64,000 nt of DNA from Pseudomonas sp. Os17 (lineage in GTDB: Bacteria > Pseudomonadota > Gammaproteobacteria > Pseudomonadales > Pseudomonadaceae). Shown here piece by piece: positions 43,386 to 55,829 of this stretch. The notes under the pieces are model-generated. The model had not been told where the DNA came from and searched no databases. It worked only from the letters and a program-made list of their open reading frames with translations. The stretch is from positions 3,165,501 to 3,229,500 of the forward strand of contig NZ_AP014627.1 in assembly GCF_001547895.1 (NCBI RefSeq), written 5' to 3'. Numbering within the stretch: position 1 is the first letter of the stretch; every line of letters starts with the position of its first letter. Position numbers and translations under genes: made by a program.

Positions 43386-44333
43386 ATGCCTGCCTATCAA
43401 CAGCATCTTCTGGCCGTCAACGGAATCGAACTCAGTGTCCAGGTCGCCGGACCGGAGCACGGAGTCCCGGTGTGGCTGCTGCATGGTTTTCCCGAGTGCT
43501 GGCACTCCTGGCGCCATCAGGTGCCGGCCCTGGTGCGCGGCGGGTTTCGCGTGTTCGTGCCGGAGATGCGCGGTTACGGCCGCAGTTCGGCTCCGGAAGC
43601 GGTGGAGGCCTACGATCTTCTGACCCTGTGCGCGGACATCCAGCAGGCCATGGATGCCTTTGGTCATCAGCGGGTGTGCATGGTCGGCCACGACTGGGGC
43701 GCCCCGGTCGCCTGGCACCTGGCATTGCTGGAGCCGCGGCGGGTGGCGGCGCTGGCGACCCTTTCCGTGCCCTTTGCCGGGCGTCCGAAACGGCCGGCCA
43801 GCGAGATCATGCGCGAGGTGCATGGCGGGCATTTCAACTACATCCTCTACTTTCAGCAGCCCGGGGTGGCCGAGGCGGAACTGGACGCCGATATCGACGC
43901 CAGCCTGCGGCTGTTCATGGGCAATGTGCAGGCCTTGCTCGAGCCCAAACCGGCCGATTCCCGGCTGTTCGACGGGGTGAGGGTGCCACGAGAATTGCCG
44001 CCGTGGTGCAGCGAGGAGGACTTCCAGGCCTATCGCCAGACCTTTGCCGGGCGCGGCTTTCGCGGTGCCCTGAACTGGTACCGCAACTTCGAGCGCACCT
44101 GGCAGCGCACCGAGTTCCTGGCCCAGGCCCGGGTGCAGCAGCCGACCCTGTTCCTGCTGGGCGACCGTGATCCGGTGGGCGTGCTCGAAGCCCATACCCT
44201 CAAGCGCATGCCCGGTCAGGTGGCCGACCTGGAACAGCACCTGCTGACGGACTGCGGACACTGGATCCAGAATGAGCAGCCGCAGCGGGTCAATGCCCTG
44301 TTGCTGGATTTTCTGCAGCGACGGTTCACCTAG
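43386..44333 (+). CDS. Epoxide-hydrolase-like alpha/beta hydrolase
   Basis: A 315-residue cytoplasmic enzyme. The oxyanion motif is LHGFPECWHSWRHQ (HGxP), the nucleophile is Asp in VGHDWGAPVAWHLAL rather than Ser, the acid is in LLGDRDPVG and the His in CGHWIQNEQP. This is the soluble epoxide hydrolase pattern, though some haloalkane dehalogenase-like relatives share it. GGAG lies about nine bases before the ATG. It stands alone between the TetR hairpin and a REP pair. An epoxide from an alkene could be its substrate, since AlkB enzymes can epoxidise alkenes. Confidence 0.9.
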   Translation: MPAYQQHLLAVNGIELSVQVAGPEHGVPVWLLHGFPECWHSWRHQVPALVRGGFRVFVPEMRGYGRSSAPEAVEAYDLLTLCADIQQAMDAFGHQRVCMVGHDWGAPVAWHLALLEPRRVAALATLSVPFAGRPKRPASEIMREVHGGHFNYILYFQQPGVAEAELDADIDASLRLFMGNVQALLEPKPADSRLFDGVRVPRELPPWCSEEDFQAYRQTFAGRGFRGALNWYRNFERTWQRTEFLAQARVQQPTLFLLGDRDPVGVLEAHTLKRMPGQVADLEQHLLTDCGHWIQNEQPQRVNALLLDFLQRRFT

Positions 44334-44339
44334 AGCACC

Positions 44340-44430
44340 CGCCGGTTCCTCGGACGCTGGCTTGCCAGCGAAGGCCTCGGCAGGGGCGGCGCAAGGCGGC
44401 GATCCCTGTTCGGCAAGCCGGCTCCCACGG
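44340..44430. repeat. REP pair (inverted), copy 1
   Basis: CGCTGGCTTGCCAGCG (44355-44370) is a palindromic REP unit; CGGCAAGCCGGC (44411-44422) is a second unit in inverted orientation, the pair forming a BIME-like element. Nearly the same pair occurs at 49350-49428, with shared TTGCCAGCGAAG and TCGGCAAGCCGGCTCC. It sits between convergent genes. Confidence 0.8.
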
Positions 44431-44459
44431 CGGCGGATGCGGCCGGCGAAGGAGGTCGC

Positions 44460-48264
<3,805 letters not shown>

Positions 48265-48427
48265 AAAGACCTCGATGATTGTTCTTGTCTGCTCCGAGGT
48301 GAGCGGGAGTATCCCGGCAAGGCTTCCCCTGCGGCGCATTGGCGACTATCTTGGGCGAGCCTTGTTGTTCCATCTATCCACTTTAAGCAGCACCAAAGCG
48401 CACCAAAAGAGTGCGCAAGGTCCCCCG

Positions 48428-49333
48428 ATGACAGCGTCCAATCCGCTTCAGGTTCAAGCGTTCAACACCTTCGATGTCGCCGATCAGATCCGTGCCACCC
48501 CGGGTTGGGTCCAGCATTACCAGCAGATGTCCCCCGGGCATTTCAACGGTCTGGTGCGCTACCTCGACCTGCAGGGCGTAGAGATCTACGAGGAGTGCAT
48601 GAACACCCGGGTCGAGCAGAATTTCAGCGCTCCGCAAGGCGCCCTGGCGTTCTGTTTCGACCGCAGCGACAACGCCCTGTACCTGCTCAATGGCGAGAGC
48701 CGCAATATCTGGATCACCCCGGAGAACTACCAGGAAGTGGCGGTGGTGTTCGGCCCCGAGTTCGTCCAGGGCCAGGGCCTGGGGCTGGAGCGCCTCGACG
48801 GCCTGTTCATGGCGCCGCTGGGCAGCCAGCAGAACGCGCTGTTTTGCCGCTGGCTGAGCGCCACCTTGACCCGCCTGTCCCAGACCCTCGATCCCCCCAG
48901 CCGCGAGGCCTTGACCCAGCAACTGCTGGACGACTGCCTGTACATCCTCGACAACGCCTGCGTGCGCCTGGATCCGGGTGGCCTGCAACGGCGCAGCGAA
49001 GAGCGGGTGATCATGCAGCGGGTGGCGCAATGGGCGGCCGACGTCCCTGAGGAAACCCTCAATCTGCTGGAGCTGTCCCAGGTGGCCGGGGTCTCCCTGC
49101 GTCAGTTGCAGAGCGCGTTCAAGGCCTTTGCCGGGATGGCGCCGAGCCAGTGGCTGCGCTTGCGCCGGCTCAACAGCGCGCACCGCGAACTGCTCAGCCG
49201 CGGGCCCAGCGAGACCACCGTGGCCGAGGTGGCGATGCACTGGTCGTTCTGGCACTTGGGACGCTTCTCCAGCAGCTATCGAGCGCTGTTCAAGGAGTTG
49301 CCCAGCCAGACCCTGAAACGTCGCCCGAGCTGA
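48428..49333 (+). CDS. AraC-family transcriptional regulator
   Basis: A 301-residue regulator. The N-terminal part (FNTFDVADQIRATPGWVQHYQQMSPGHFNG) and a central IWITPENYQEVAVVFG are shared by an EutR-like AraC group. The C-terminal HTH reads LELSQVAGVSLRQLQSAFKAFAGMAPSQWLRLRRL and ATxxHWSFWHLGRFSSSYRALF-like (WSFWHLGRFSSSYR). AAGG lies about eight bases before the ATG at 48428. By divergent position it probably controls the amine operon on the other strand. Confidence 0.92.
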   Translation: MTASNPLQVQAFNTFDVADQIRATPGWVQHYQQMSPGHFNGLVRYLDLQGVEIYEECMNTRVEQNFSAPQGALAFCFDRSDNALYLLNGESRNIWITPENYQEVAVVFGPEFVQGQGLGLERLDGLFMAPLGSQQNALFCRWLSATLTRLSQTLDPPSREALTQQLLDDCLYILDNACVRLDPGGLQRRSEERVIMQRVAQWAADVPEETLNLLELSQVAGVSLRQLQSAFKAFAGMAPSQWLRLRRLNSAHRELLSRGPSETTVAEVAMHWSFWHLGRFSSSYRALFKELPSQTLKRRPS

Positions 49334-49349
49334 TCGGCAGCACTGGCCG

Positions 49350-49428
49350 CAGAAACTGGTTTGCCAGCGAAGAGGCCCGCAAACCCCGCATCACTCTCAG
49401 CCTTCGTCGGCAAGCCGGCTCCTGCAAG
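49350..49428. repeat. REP pair (inverted), copy 2
   Basis: CTGGTTTGCCAG (49356-49367) and CGGCAAGCCGGC (49408-49419) repeat the arrangement of the pair at 44340-44430, about 5 kb away. It lies between an AraC gene and the DUF4010 gene, both on the plus strand. Confidence 0.75.
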
Positions 49429-49502
49429 GCGCTGGGCGGCCGATTCGCGAAAGCGCCGGCAGCGCTCTATTCTCGGTGTGGGCTGTCTTCCTGGGGCGTG
49501 CA

Positions 49503-50741
49503 ATGCTTGAAACCATCGACCTGACCAACGCCGCCGCGGCCCTGGGGATCGGCATGCTGGTGGGCCTGGAGCGTGAGCGGCGCAAAGGGCAGGGGCCTCA
49601 GCGTGGCAGCGCCGGGTTGCGTACCTTCGCCATCACCGCGCTGTTGGGGTTCATCGGCCAGCGAGTCGGCGGTCCGCTGTTGTTGGCCTCGCTGGCCATT
49701 GCTGTGGCCGGGTTGGTGACGGTGGCCTATTGGCGCAACGAGCAAGAGGACCCGGGGGTCACCAGCGAAGTGGCGCTGCTGGCGGTGCTGATCCTCGGGG
49801 CCTTGTGTGGCACGGCCCCCGAGCTGGCGCTGGCCATCGCCGTGGTCATGACCGCCTTGCTGGCCTATCGACAGACACTCCATCACTTTGTGCGCAGTCA
49901 GTTGAGCGACCGGGAAATCGCCGACGGCCTGACGCTGCTGGTGGCGGCGCTGGTGATCCTGCCCCTGGCGCCGGATCGTTTCATCGGCCCCTATGAGGCG
50001 TTCAACCTGCGCACCATCGGCACCCTGACCGTGTTGCTGATGGCGGTAGGGGCCCTGGGCCACGTCGCGGTGCGGACCCTGGGCGCCCATTACGGTTATG
50101 CCCTCAGCGCCGTGGCGTCGGGATTCGTTTCCAGCACCTTGACCATCGCCTCCATGGGCCAGCGGGTCGCCAAGGCGCCCGGGCAGGTCAGGGTTCTGGC
50201 CGCCGCGGCGCTGCTGTCCAACCTGGCCACGGTGACCCAGATCGCTCTGATCCTGGTAACGGTCGACAGCGCACTGCTGCAAACCATGTGGCTGCCCCTG
50301 GTGCTGGGGGGGCTCTGCACCGCGCTGTATGCCGCTTGCCTGGTGTTTCCACGCAGCCAGCCCAGCAGCGTCGAACCGGTCAGCGACAAGGGCGCGTTCA
50401 ATCCCAAGCTGGCCTTGATCGTGGCCCTGACCATGAGCGCCATTACCTTCGCCTGTTCGCTGATGCTCAATTACTTCGGTCAGTTGGGCCTGATGTTGAG
50501 CGCCTTGATCAGCGGCTTTGCCGATGCCCATGCGTCCACGGCGTCCATTGCTTCGCTGGTCAAGTCCGGGCAACTGCCCGGCAGCGCCATCGGCAGCGCG
50601 GTGATGCTGGCGGTCAGCAGCAACTCCCTGAGCAAGTGCATGCTGGCGGCCCTCAGCGGTGGATGGCGCTTTGCGCTGTACGTCGTGCCCGGGCAGGCAC
50701 TGCTGACCCTGGCTATGTGGGTCGGTGTCTGGCTGCAATAA
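49503..50741 (+). CDS. MgtC/SapB-type, DUF4010 membrane protein
   Basis: A 412-residue inner-membrane protein. The N-terminal domain carries the MgtC signature around GIGMLVGLERERRKG, and the remainder is the DUF4010 domain, with about ten or more membrane segments in all. MgtC-like domains are linked to magnesium homeostasis and ATP synthase control, but no function is known for the DUF4010 fusion. The ATG at 49503 follows a G-rich stretch (GGGGCG). It is separate from the low-oxygen genes that follow. Confidence 0.92.
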   Translation: MLETIDLTNAAAALGIGMLVGLERERRKGQGPQRGSAGLRTFAITALLGFIGQRVGGPLLLASLAIAVAGLVTVAYWRNEQEDPGVTSEVALLAVLILGALCGTAPELALAIAVVMTALLAYRQTLHHFVRSQLSDREIADGLTLLVAALVILPLAPDRFIGPYEAFNLRTIGTLTVLLMAVGALGHVAVRTLGAHYGYALSAVASGFVSSTLTIASMGQRVAKAPGQVRVLAAAALLSNLATVTQIALILVTVDSALLQTMWLPLVLGGLCTALYAACLVFPRSQPSSVEPVSDKGAFNPKLALIVALTMSAITFACSLMLNYFGQLGLMLSALISGFADAHASTASIASLVKSGQLPGSAIGSAVMLAVSSNSLSKCMLAALSGGWRFALYVVPGQALLTLAMWVGVWLQ

Positions 50742-50773
50742 GCGGCTGCCAGGTCGAAAAAAAGCCGCGACGC

Positions 50774-50787
50774 CTGATAAAGATCAA
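50774..50787. promoter_or_regulatory. Anr/Fnr-type box before the first universal stress gene
   Basis: CTGAT-AAAG-ATCAA differs from the consensus TTGAT-N4-ATCAA at one base. It ends 76 bases before the ATG at 50863, consistent with activation at about -41.5 and a leader of some 40 bases. Expect induction at low oxygen. Confidence 0.65.
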
Positions 50788-50862
50788 CTCGTGCCTGGCC
50801 ATTGCGCTCAGTCTTGAATGACCCCCTAGCGGTTTCTTCAAGCTCCAGTGCCGAGGTGAACC

Positions 50863-51786
50863 ATGTCGCAAACCCCGCGTTTACTCTTGATCGCGCCCCA
50901 GCAGATGCAGCGCACGCCGGCGTTCGAACGCACGGAGCAACTGGCCCTGGCCATGCAATTGCCGGTGCATATCGTCGCCCTGGATCATCTGCAGGCCCTG
51001 ACGCTGGCCGGGCTGTTCGAGAGCCGTGAGGCCGAGCAGTTGCAGGCGGCCTACCTGGAACAGCACGGGCAATGGCTGGAGCTGCAGGCGCAAGGCATGC
51101 GCGAGCGTGGCCTGGCGGTGACCTGCGAAGCGCGCTGGGCCAGCCAGCCGTATCAGGAGATCCAGCTGTTCGCCAACGAGATGCCCCTGGCCCTGATCAT
51201 CAAGGACGCCCATGCCGAGTCGGCGATGCGGCGGATCTTCTATACCCCGCTGGACTGGCAGTTGCTGCGTGATTGCGCGCTGCCGGTGCATCTGGTGACC
51301 GAGGCCCGGCACCCACGGCCACGCCGGGTGCTGGCCATCATCGATGTACTGCGCAGCGAAGTGCAGGACTTGCAGTTCAACGATCAGATCATCGACGCCG
51401 CGGTGAAGCTGGCCGAGCAGTGCGACGCCGAGCTGGACCTGTTGCATGTGTATGACTGGGTGGCGGTCTACGCCAAGGACGCCGGGGTCGGCGCGCTGTC
51501 CCTGGCCAGCGGCTTGTACGAAGCCCTGGGGGAGGCGCAACGCGACGTGTATCGCGCCGTGGCGGAGCGCCACGGCGTGCCCCCGCAACGCAGCCACTTC
51601 ATCGAGGGCATGCCGCTGCAGCAAATCTGCCGTTTCGCCGAGGAGCACCAGAGCGACGTGATCGTCATGGGCACCACCCAGCACCGCGGCCTGCACAAGC
51701 GCCTGGGCAGCACCGCCGAACATCTGCTGTTGCAGGCACCCTGCAGTATCTGGGCGGTCAAGCCGCCGCGTGACCCCTTGTCATGA
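50863..51786 (+). CDS. Tandem universal stress protein (UspE-like)
   Basis: A 307-residue cytoplasmic protein made of two Usp domains. The second keeps the ATP-binding pattern in MGTTQHRGLHKRLGSTAEHLL, the first is degenerate. It shares the layout RVLLIAP...TPAFxR...A and FYTPLDWQLLRD with the gene at 52663, so the two are paralogues. P. aeruginosa Usp proteins of this kind support anaerobic survival under Anr control, and an Anr-type box precedes this gene. AGGTG lies five to six bases before the ATG. Confidence 0.92.
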   Translation: MSQTPRLLLIAPQQMQRTPAFERTEQLALAMQLPVHIVALDHLQALTLAGLFESREAEQLQAAYLEQHGQWLELQAQGMRERGLAVTCEARWASQPYQEIQLFANEMPLALIIKDAHAESAMRRIFYTPLDWQLLRDCALPVHLVTEARHPRPRRVLAIIDVLRSEVQDLQFNDQIIDAAVKLAEQCDAELDLLHVYDWVAVYAKDAGVGALSLASGLYEALGEAQRDVYRAVAERHGVPPQRSHFIEGMPLQQICRFAEEHQSDVIVMGTTQHRGLHKRLGSTAEHLLLQAPCSIWAVKPPRDPLS

Positions 51787-51796
51787 ACCGCACCAG

Positions 51797-51834
51797 GCCA
51801 CGCCGGTGCCGCACCGGCGTGGCACCGGCGTGGC
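51797..51834. terminator. Perfect hairpin between convergent genes, with tandem copy
   Basis: GCCACGCCGGTGC (51797-51809) and GCACCGGCGTGGC (51811-51823) form a 13-bp inverted repeat around one base. ACCGGCGTGGC is then repeated directly at 51824-51834, so two alternative hairpins can form. It lies between the stop codons of the stress-protein and GNAT genes and probably ends transcription in both directions. Confidence 0.7.
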
Positions 51835-51842
51835 ACCGCCGA

Positions 51843-52406
51843 TCACAGGAGCAAACGATGCACCACCTGATGGGCGTCGTCCGGGTCGGTGTGGGTGGTG
51901 AAACCCAGGTGCGCGGCCAGCTTGCGCATGGCCTGGTTGTTCACGCTGTCCACCGAATACATCTGCACAAACCCATGCTGGCGGGCGGCGCGGATCAGAT
52001 GGGTCATCAGCAATGACCCCAGACCCAGATGCTGCCATTGATCGGCCACGGTGACGGCGCACTCGCATTCATCGTGGGACGTGGCGGCATAGCGGCTGAC
52101 ACCGATCTCGATCAACTGGCCCTGTTCATGCACCAGGGCGATGTAGGCCAGACGCTGCTTGCCGTCGACGTCCATCAACTGCTCGAGCATGGCGGCGTCG
52201 GGCTCCTTGATCTGCGCCAGAAAGCGCATGTGTCGCGATTGCGGGGACAGGCGCTTGATGAAGTTGTACTCGCGCTCGCGGTCTTTCTCGGCCAAGGGCC
52301 GTATCAGCACATGGCGGCCGTCATTAAGCGCCTCGATCCAGTGCAGGCCGGTCACGGTGCCGTAGGCAGCGGCGGCCTGATCGTTGTGTTCCTTGATGCT
52401 GAACAT
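51843..52406 (-). CDS. GNAT-family acetyltransferase
   Basis: A 187-residue N-acetyltransferase. The acetyl-CoA loop is VADQWQHLGLGSLLMTHLIRAARQHG and the C-terminal strand region has VDSVNNQAMRKLAAHLGF. The N-terminus (VLIRPLAEKDREREYNFIKRLSPQSRHMRFL) is the form seen in protein-lysine acetyltransferases of the Pat/YfiQ type and free-standing relatives. Target is unknown. Its start lies 89 bases from the palindromic Anr box at 52495, so it may be co-regulated with the divergent stress gene. Confidence 0.92.
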   Translation of the reverse strand: MFSIKEHNDQAAAAYGTVTGLHWIEALNDGRHVLIRPLAEKDREREYNFIKRLSPQSRHMRFLAQIKEPDAAMLEQLMDVDGKQRLAYIALVHEQGQLIEIGVSRYAATSHDECECAVTVADQWQHLGLGSLLMTHLIRAARQHGFVQMYSVDSVNNQAMRKLAAHLGFTTHTDPDDAHQVVHRLLL

Positions 52407-52494
52407 GGGGCGATCCTCTGGGGACGATGAAGGTGGGCCCGCGACCCGCGGCCGCGTGCTGACTATCCTTTACCCCTGTTGCCCGGGGCAGGAT

Positions 52495-52508
52495 CTGATC
52501 TGGATCAG
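52495..52508. promoter_or_regulatory. Anr/Fnr-type box in the GNAT/Usp divergent region
   Basis: CTGAT-CTGG-ATCAG, centred in the longer palindrome ATCTGATC-TG-GATCAGAT. It lies about 89 bases from the GNAT start and 154 from the Usp start, and being symmetrical could serve both. A weaker relative, GTGAC-TTTT-GTCAA, is at 52564-52577, closer to the Usp gene. The 256-base gap shows nothing else. Confidence 0.65.
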
Positions 52509-52662
52509 ATGCGGCCCACCGCCGCGGATATTGACTGTCGGCGCGGGCTTAACCCGAGGCTTTGTGACTTTTGTCAAATCGGCGGCCCGAGCGGCGCGCA
52601 TCATCGGCGCATCGGCTCGGGACTCCCGGGCCGTTGTCCAGTGCGCCGCCCGGGAGGTGCCC

Positions 52663-53574
52663 ATGTCCACACTGCAACGCGTGTTGTTGATCGCCCCCAC
52701 GGCGCTGTCTCGTACGCCGGCTTTCGACCGGGCCAGTGCCCTGGCCCGGGCCATGGGCGCCAGCCTGCACATCGTCGCCTTCGATTTCATCGAAGTGCTG
52801 GAGGTCGCCGGGCTGTTCGATCACCAGGCCATGGCCCAGGCCCGGGAAGGCTACCTGCAGGTGCATCGGCAGTGGCTGGAGCAACAGGCTCGCTTCGAAC
52901 GGGCCAATGGCCTGCGGGTGACCGCCGAAGTGCTGTGGGCCAAGGCCCGGCTGCAGGACATCCTCGACTATGTGACCGACTACCACCCGGACCTGGTGAT
53001 CAAGGACGCCCAGCCAGTACCGGCCCTGCGGCGCATTTTCTACAAGCCCCTGGACTGGTTGCTGCTGCGCGACCTGCGCCAGCCGCTGCACCTGGTGACC
53101 GACAGCCGCCATCCCTTGCCGTTGAAGGTGCTGGCGGCCCTGGATCTGTCCCACCTGGAATACCTGACCCAGGGCCTGAACCAGCGGATTCTGGAGATGG
53201 GCGCGACCCTGGCCAGATACTGCGGCGCCCGGGTGCACCTGCTGAGCGTGGTGGACTGGGCCACGGAAAACGCCACCGGCCTGCCCATCTACAGTCCCGA
53301 CAACGACCTCAGCATGCGCGATGCGGTGAACGACGCGCAGCAGGATGCGTTCGAGACTCTGGCCGAGCGCTACGCCATAGCCCCGGAGCACTGTCATCGC
53401 CTGGAGGGCGTGCCGCATCAGGTCATCGCGCGCTTTGCCGCCGACAACGACTTCGACCTGATGATCCTCGGGCGCGCGCATCGCCGGGGCCTGCAACGCT
53501 TTGTCGGCGGCAGCGCCGAGCAACTGCTGTATCACACGCCCTGCAGCCTGATGCTGGTGGAGCCCCAGGAGTGA
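52663..53574 (+). CDS. Tandem universal stress protein (UspE-like)
   Basis: A 303-residue protein with two Usp domains. The second has LGRAHRRGLQRFVGGSAEQLL, the ATP-binding pattern. It is a paralogue of the gene at 50863 with common RVLLIAPTALSRTPAFDRA, KDAQPVPALRRIFYKPLDW and a similar C-terminus. GGGAGG lies five bases before the ATG at 52663. The metallo-beta-lactamase-fold gene starts 46 bases downstream on the same strand, so the two are probably co-transcribed under oxygen control. Confidence 0.92.
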   Translation: MSTLQRVLLIAPTALSRTPAFDRASALARAMGASLHIVAFDFIEVLEVAGLFDHQAMAQAREGYLQVHRQWLEQQARFERANGLRVTAEVLWAKARLQDILDYVTDYHPDLVIKDAQPVPALRRIFYKPLDWLLLRDLRQPLHLVTDSRHPLPLKVLAALDLSHLEYLTQGLNQRILEMGATLARYCGARVHLLSVVDWATENATGLPIYSPDNDLSMRDAVNDAQQDAFETLAERYAIAPEHCHRLEGVPHQVIARFAADNDFDLMILGRAHRRGLQRFVGGSAEQLLYHTPCSLMLVEPQE

Positions 53575-53620
53575 GGCCCGGCCATGCCCCGCAACCTCGC
53601 CCGACACGAAGGAGATGGAG

Positions 53621-54994
53621 ATGCGCCTGAGCTTTCTCGGTGCCGCCGGCACCGTCACCGGCAGCAAATACCTGTTGCAGCATGAGGACCGGCATGTGCT
53701 GGTGGACTGCGGGCTGTTCCAGGGCTACAAGCAGCTGCGCCAGCACAACTGGGAAGCCTTCGGCCTGCCGCTGCGCGAGCTGGACGCCATCGTGCTGACC
53801 CATGCTCACCTGGATCACAGCGGCTACCTGCCGCTGCTGGTGCGCAATGGCTATCGCGGGCCGGTGTATGCCACGGCGGCCACCTGCGAGCTGGCCAGGA
53901 TTCTGCTGCGCGACAGTGCGCGCCTGCAGGAAGAGGAGGCGGCCTATGCCAACCGCCATGGCTTCTCCAAGCACTCTCCGGCATTGCCGCTGTACACCGA
54001 GCGCGATGCCGAGCAGGCCCTGAAACTCCTGCATCCGCTGCAATTGCACCATCGGGTGGAAGTGCTGCCGGGGCTGCACATCCAGTTGCGCGGCGCCGGG
54101 CACATTCTCGGCGCCGCCACGGTCCAGGTCGACGCCGCGGGCATGAGCCTGGTGTTTTCCGGTGACCTGGGCCGCATGCAGGACCCGCTGATGTTCGCCC
54201 CCGAAACCATCGAGCAAGCCGATTATCTGCTGGTGGAGTCGACCTACGGCGACCGCCTGCATCCCCGGGACGACCCCGAGCAGCAACTGGCCGATGTCAT
54301 CAACCGCACCGCCGAGCGTGGCGGCATCACCCTGGTGCCGTCCTTTGCCGTGGGGCGCGCGCAACTGCTGATGTACCACCTGTATCGCCTGCGCCAGCGC
54401 CAGGCGATTCCCGACCTGCCGATCTACCTCAACAGCCCCATGGCCACCGACACCACCCATCTGTACCAGCGCTTTCGCAGCGACCATCGACTGTCCCGGG
54501 AGGAGTGCGAAGGCATGTGCCATGTGGCGCACATCGTGCGCAGCACTCAGGAGTCCATGGCCCTGGACCAGCTCAAGAGCCCGGCGGTGATCATTGCCGC
54601 CAGCGGCATGGCCACCGGTGGCCGGGTGCTCTACCACCTCAAGGTGCTGGCGCCCGATCCGGCCAACAGCCTGCTGTTTCCCGGGTTTCAGGCCGGCGGC
54701 ACCCGCGGCGCGCAGATCATCGCCGGCGCCGAGTCGGTGCGCATTCATGGCCGGGAGGTGCCGATCCGCGCCGAAGTCACGGCCATGCAGAACCTCTCGG
54801 CCCATGCCGATGCCGACGAGATCATGCAATGGCTGCGAGGCTTCAAGCGCCCGCCGAAACACACGTATGTGGTCCACGGCGAGGCCAACGCCGCCGACAC
54901 CTTGCGCCGGCGCATCAGCCTGGAACTGGGCTGGTCGGTGTCGGTGCCGGAATACCGGGACAGCGTGGAGTTGCAGCCTGGCCCGGCGACCTAG
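53621..54994 (+). CDS. Metallo-beta-lactamase fold hydrolase with beta-CASP / RNA-specificity domain
   Basis: A 457-residue zinc hydrolase. The metal site is HAHLDHSG plus GAGHILGA (His), FSGDLGR (Asp), and the beta-CASP and RMMBL parts carry PSFAVGRAQ, IIAASGMATGGRV and NLSAHADADEI. The pattern is that of CPSF/RNase J-related proteins such as TTHA0252, so ribonuclease activity is possible. The ATG at 53621 has GGAG six bases upstream, whereas that at 53615 is too close. In other Pseudomonas the same type of gene occurs in Anr-controlled blocks. It overlaps the convergent Anr-like gene by four bases at the stop. Confidence 0.92.
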   Translation: MRLSFLGAAGTVTGSKYLLQHEDRHVLVDCGLFQGYKQLRQHNWEAFGLPLRELDAIVLTHAHLDHSGYLPLLVRNGYRGPVYATAATCELARILLRDSARLQEEEAAYANRHGFSKHSPALPLYTERDAEQALKLLHPLQLHHRVEVLPGLHIQLRGAGHILGAATVQVDAAGMSLVFSGDLGRMQDPLMFAPETIEQADYLLVESTYGDRLHPRDDPEQQLADVINRTAERGGITLVPSFAVGRAQLLMYHLYRLRQRQAIPDLPIYLNSPMATDTTHLYQRFRSDHRLSREECEGMCHVAHIVRSTQESMALDQLKSPAVIIAASGMATGGRVLYHLKVLAPDPANSLLFPGFQAGGTRGAQIIAGAESVRIHGREVPIRAEVTAMQNLSAHADADEIMQWLRGFKRPPKHTYVVHGEANAADTLRRRISLELGWSVSVPEYRDSVELQPGPAT

Positions 54995-55743
54995 TCCCTG
55001 GCCGCGTTCTGGCAACCCGCGACCCGCTGCTTCAGGCCCTCCAGATCGAGGATCTCCACCTGCTTGCCGTTGATGGTCACCAGGCCCTGGTCCCGCAGAT
55101 GGGCTATGCCCCGACAAACGGTTTCCAGGCGCAGCCCCAGGTAGGAGCCGATTTCCTCGCGGCGCATGCGCAGGATAAAGGCTCGGGACGAATAGCCCCG
55201 CAGGCTCAGGCGCTGGGACAGATTGAGCAGGAATGCCGCCAGGCGCTCGTCGGAGTTCATGTTGCCCATCAGCAGCAACATGCCGTGATCACGCACGATC
55301 TCCCGGCTGAGGATCTTGTTCAGGTTGTGCTGCAGCGAAGGCAGGGTCTGGGACAAGTGCTCCAGCTGGGCAAAGGGAATCGGGCAGACCTCGCAGTCCT
55401 CCAGGGCAAAGGCGCTGCAGGCATGCTGGTTGGTGCTGATGGCGTCCAGCCCGAGAATCTCGCCGGCCATCTGGAACCCGGTGACCTGCTCGCGGCCATC
55501 CACCGACAGCACGCAGGTCTTGAAAAACCCCAGGCGCACGGCGTACAGCGAATGCAAGGGGTCGCCGGCGTGATACAGCGCATGGCCTTTCTTCACCTTC
55601 AACCGTTGCAGGATCAAGGTGTCCAGGCACTCCACTTCCTGGTGGCTGAGGCCGATGGGCAGGCACAACTCCTGCACGCTGCAACTTGAGCAGGCGGTCT
55701 TGAGGTGCTGTACCTGAATCGGGCGTGCTTCGAATGGCGGCAT
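54991..55743 (-). CDS. Anr/Fnr-family oxygen-sensing regulator
   Basis: A 250-residue Crp/Fnr regulator. The N-terminal cluster Cys are in TACSSCSVQELCLP (CxxCxxxxxC) with a fourth in EDCEVCPIPF, so it should bind an oxygen-labile [4Fe-4S] cluster. A cyclic-nucleotide-type barrel, a dimer helix and an HTH (EEIGSYLGLRLETVCRGIAHL) follow. The recognition helix reads ETVCR where Fnr and Anr have ETVSR. It is clearly an Fnr-type paralogue and probably not the main Anr. The ATG at 55743 has GAGAG upstream. It most likely acts on the boxes in this block. Confidence 0.93.
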   Translation of the reverse strand: MPPFEARPIQVQHLKTACSSCSVQELCLPIGLSHQEVECLDTLILQRLKVKKGHALYHAGDPLHSLYAVRLGFFKTCVLSVDGREQVTGFQMAGEILGLDAISTNQHACSAFALEDCEVCPIPFAQLEHLSQTLPSLQHNLNKILSREIVRDHGMLLLMGNMNSDERLAAFLLNLSQRLSLRGYSSRAFILRMRREEIGSYLGLRLETVCRGIAHLRDQGLVTINGKQVEILDLEGLKQRVAGCQNAARD

Positions 55744-55829
55744 GGGGGGGCTCTCGACGGTTGAGCCGACTCGGCAAGGGAGGAGGGCAAGCCTGACGAT
55801 TAACTGTAGACCGAGGCGATCGGTGCTGC

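Noticed and set aside
53423..55117. Minus-strand open frame of 564 codons opposite the MBL-fold gene
   Set aside because: Crosses two gene ends and lacks any motif; artefact of GC bias.
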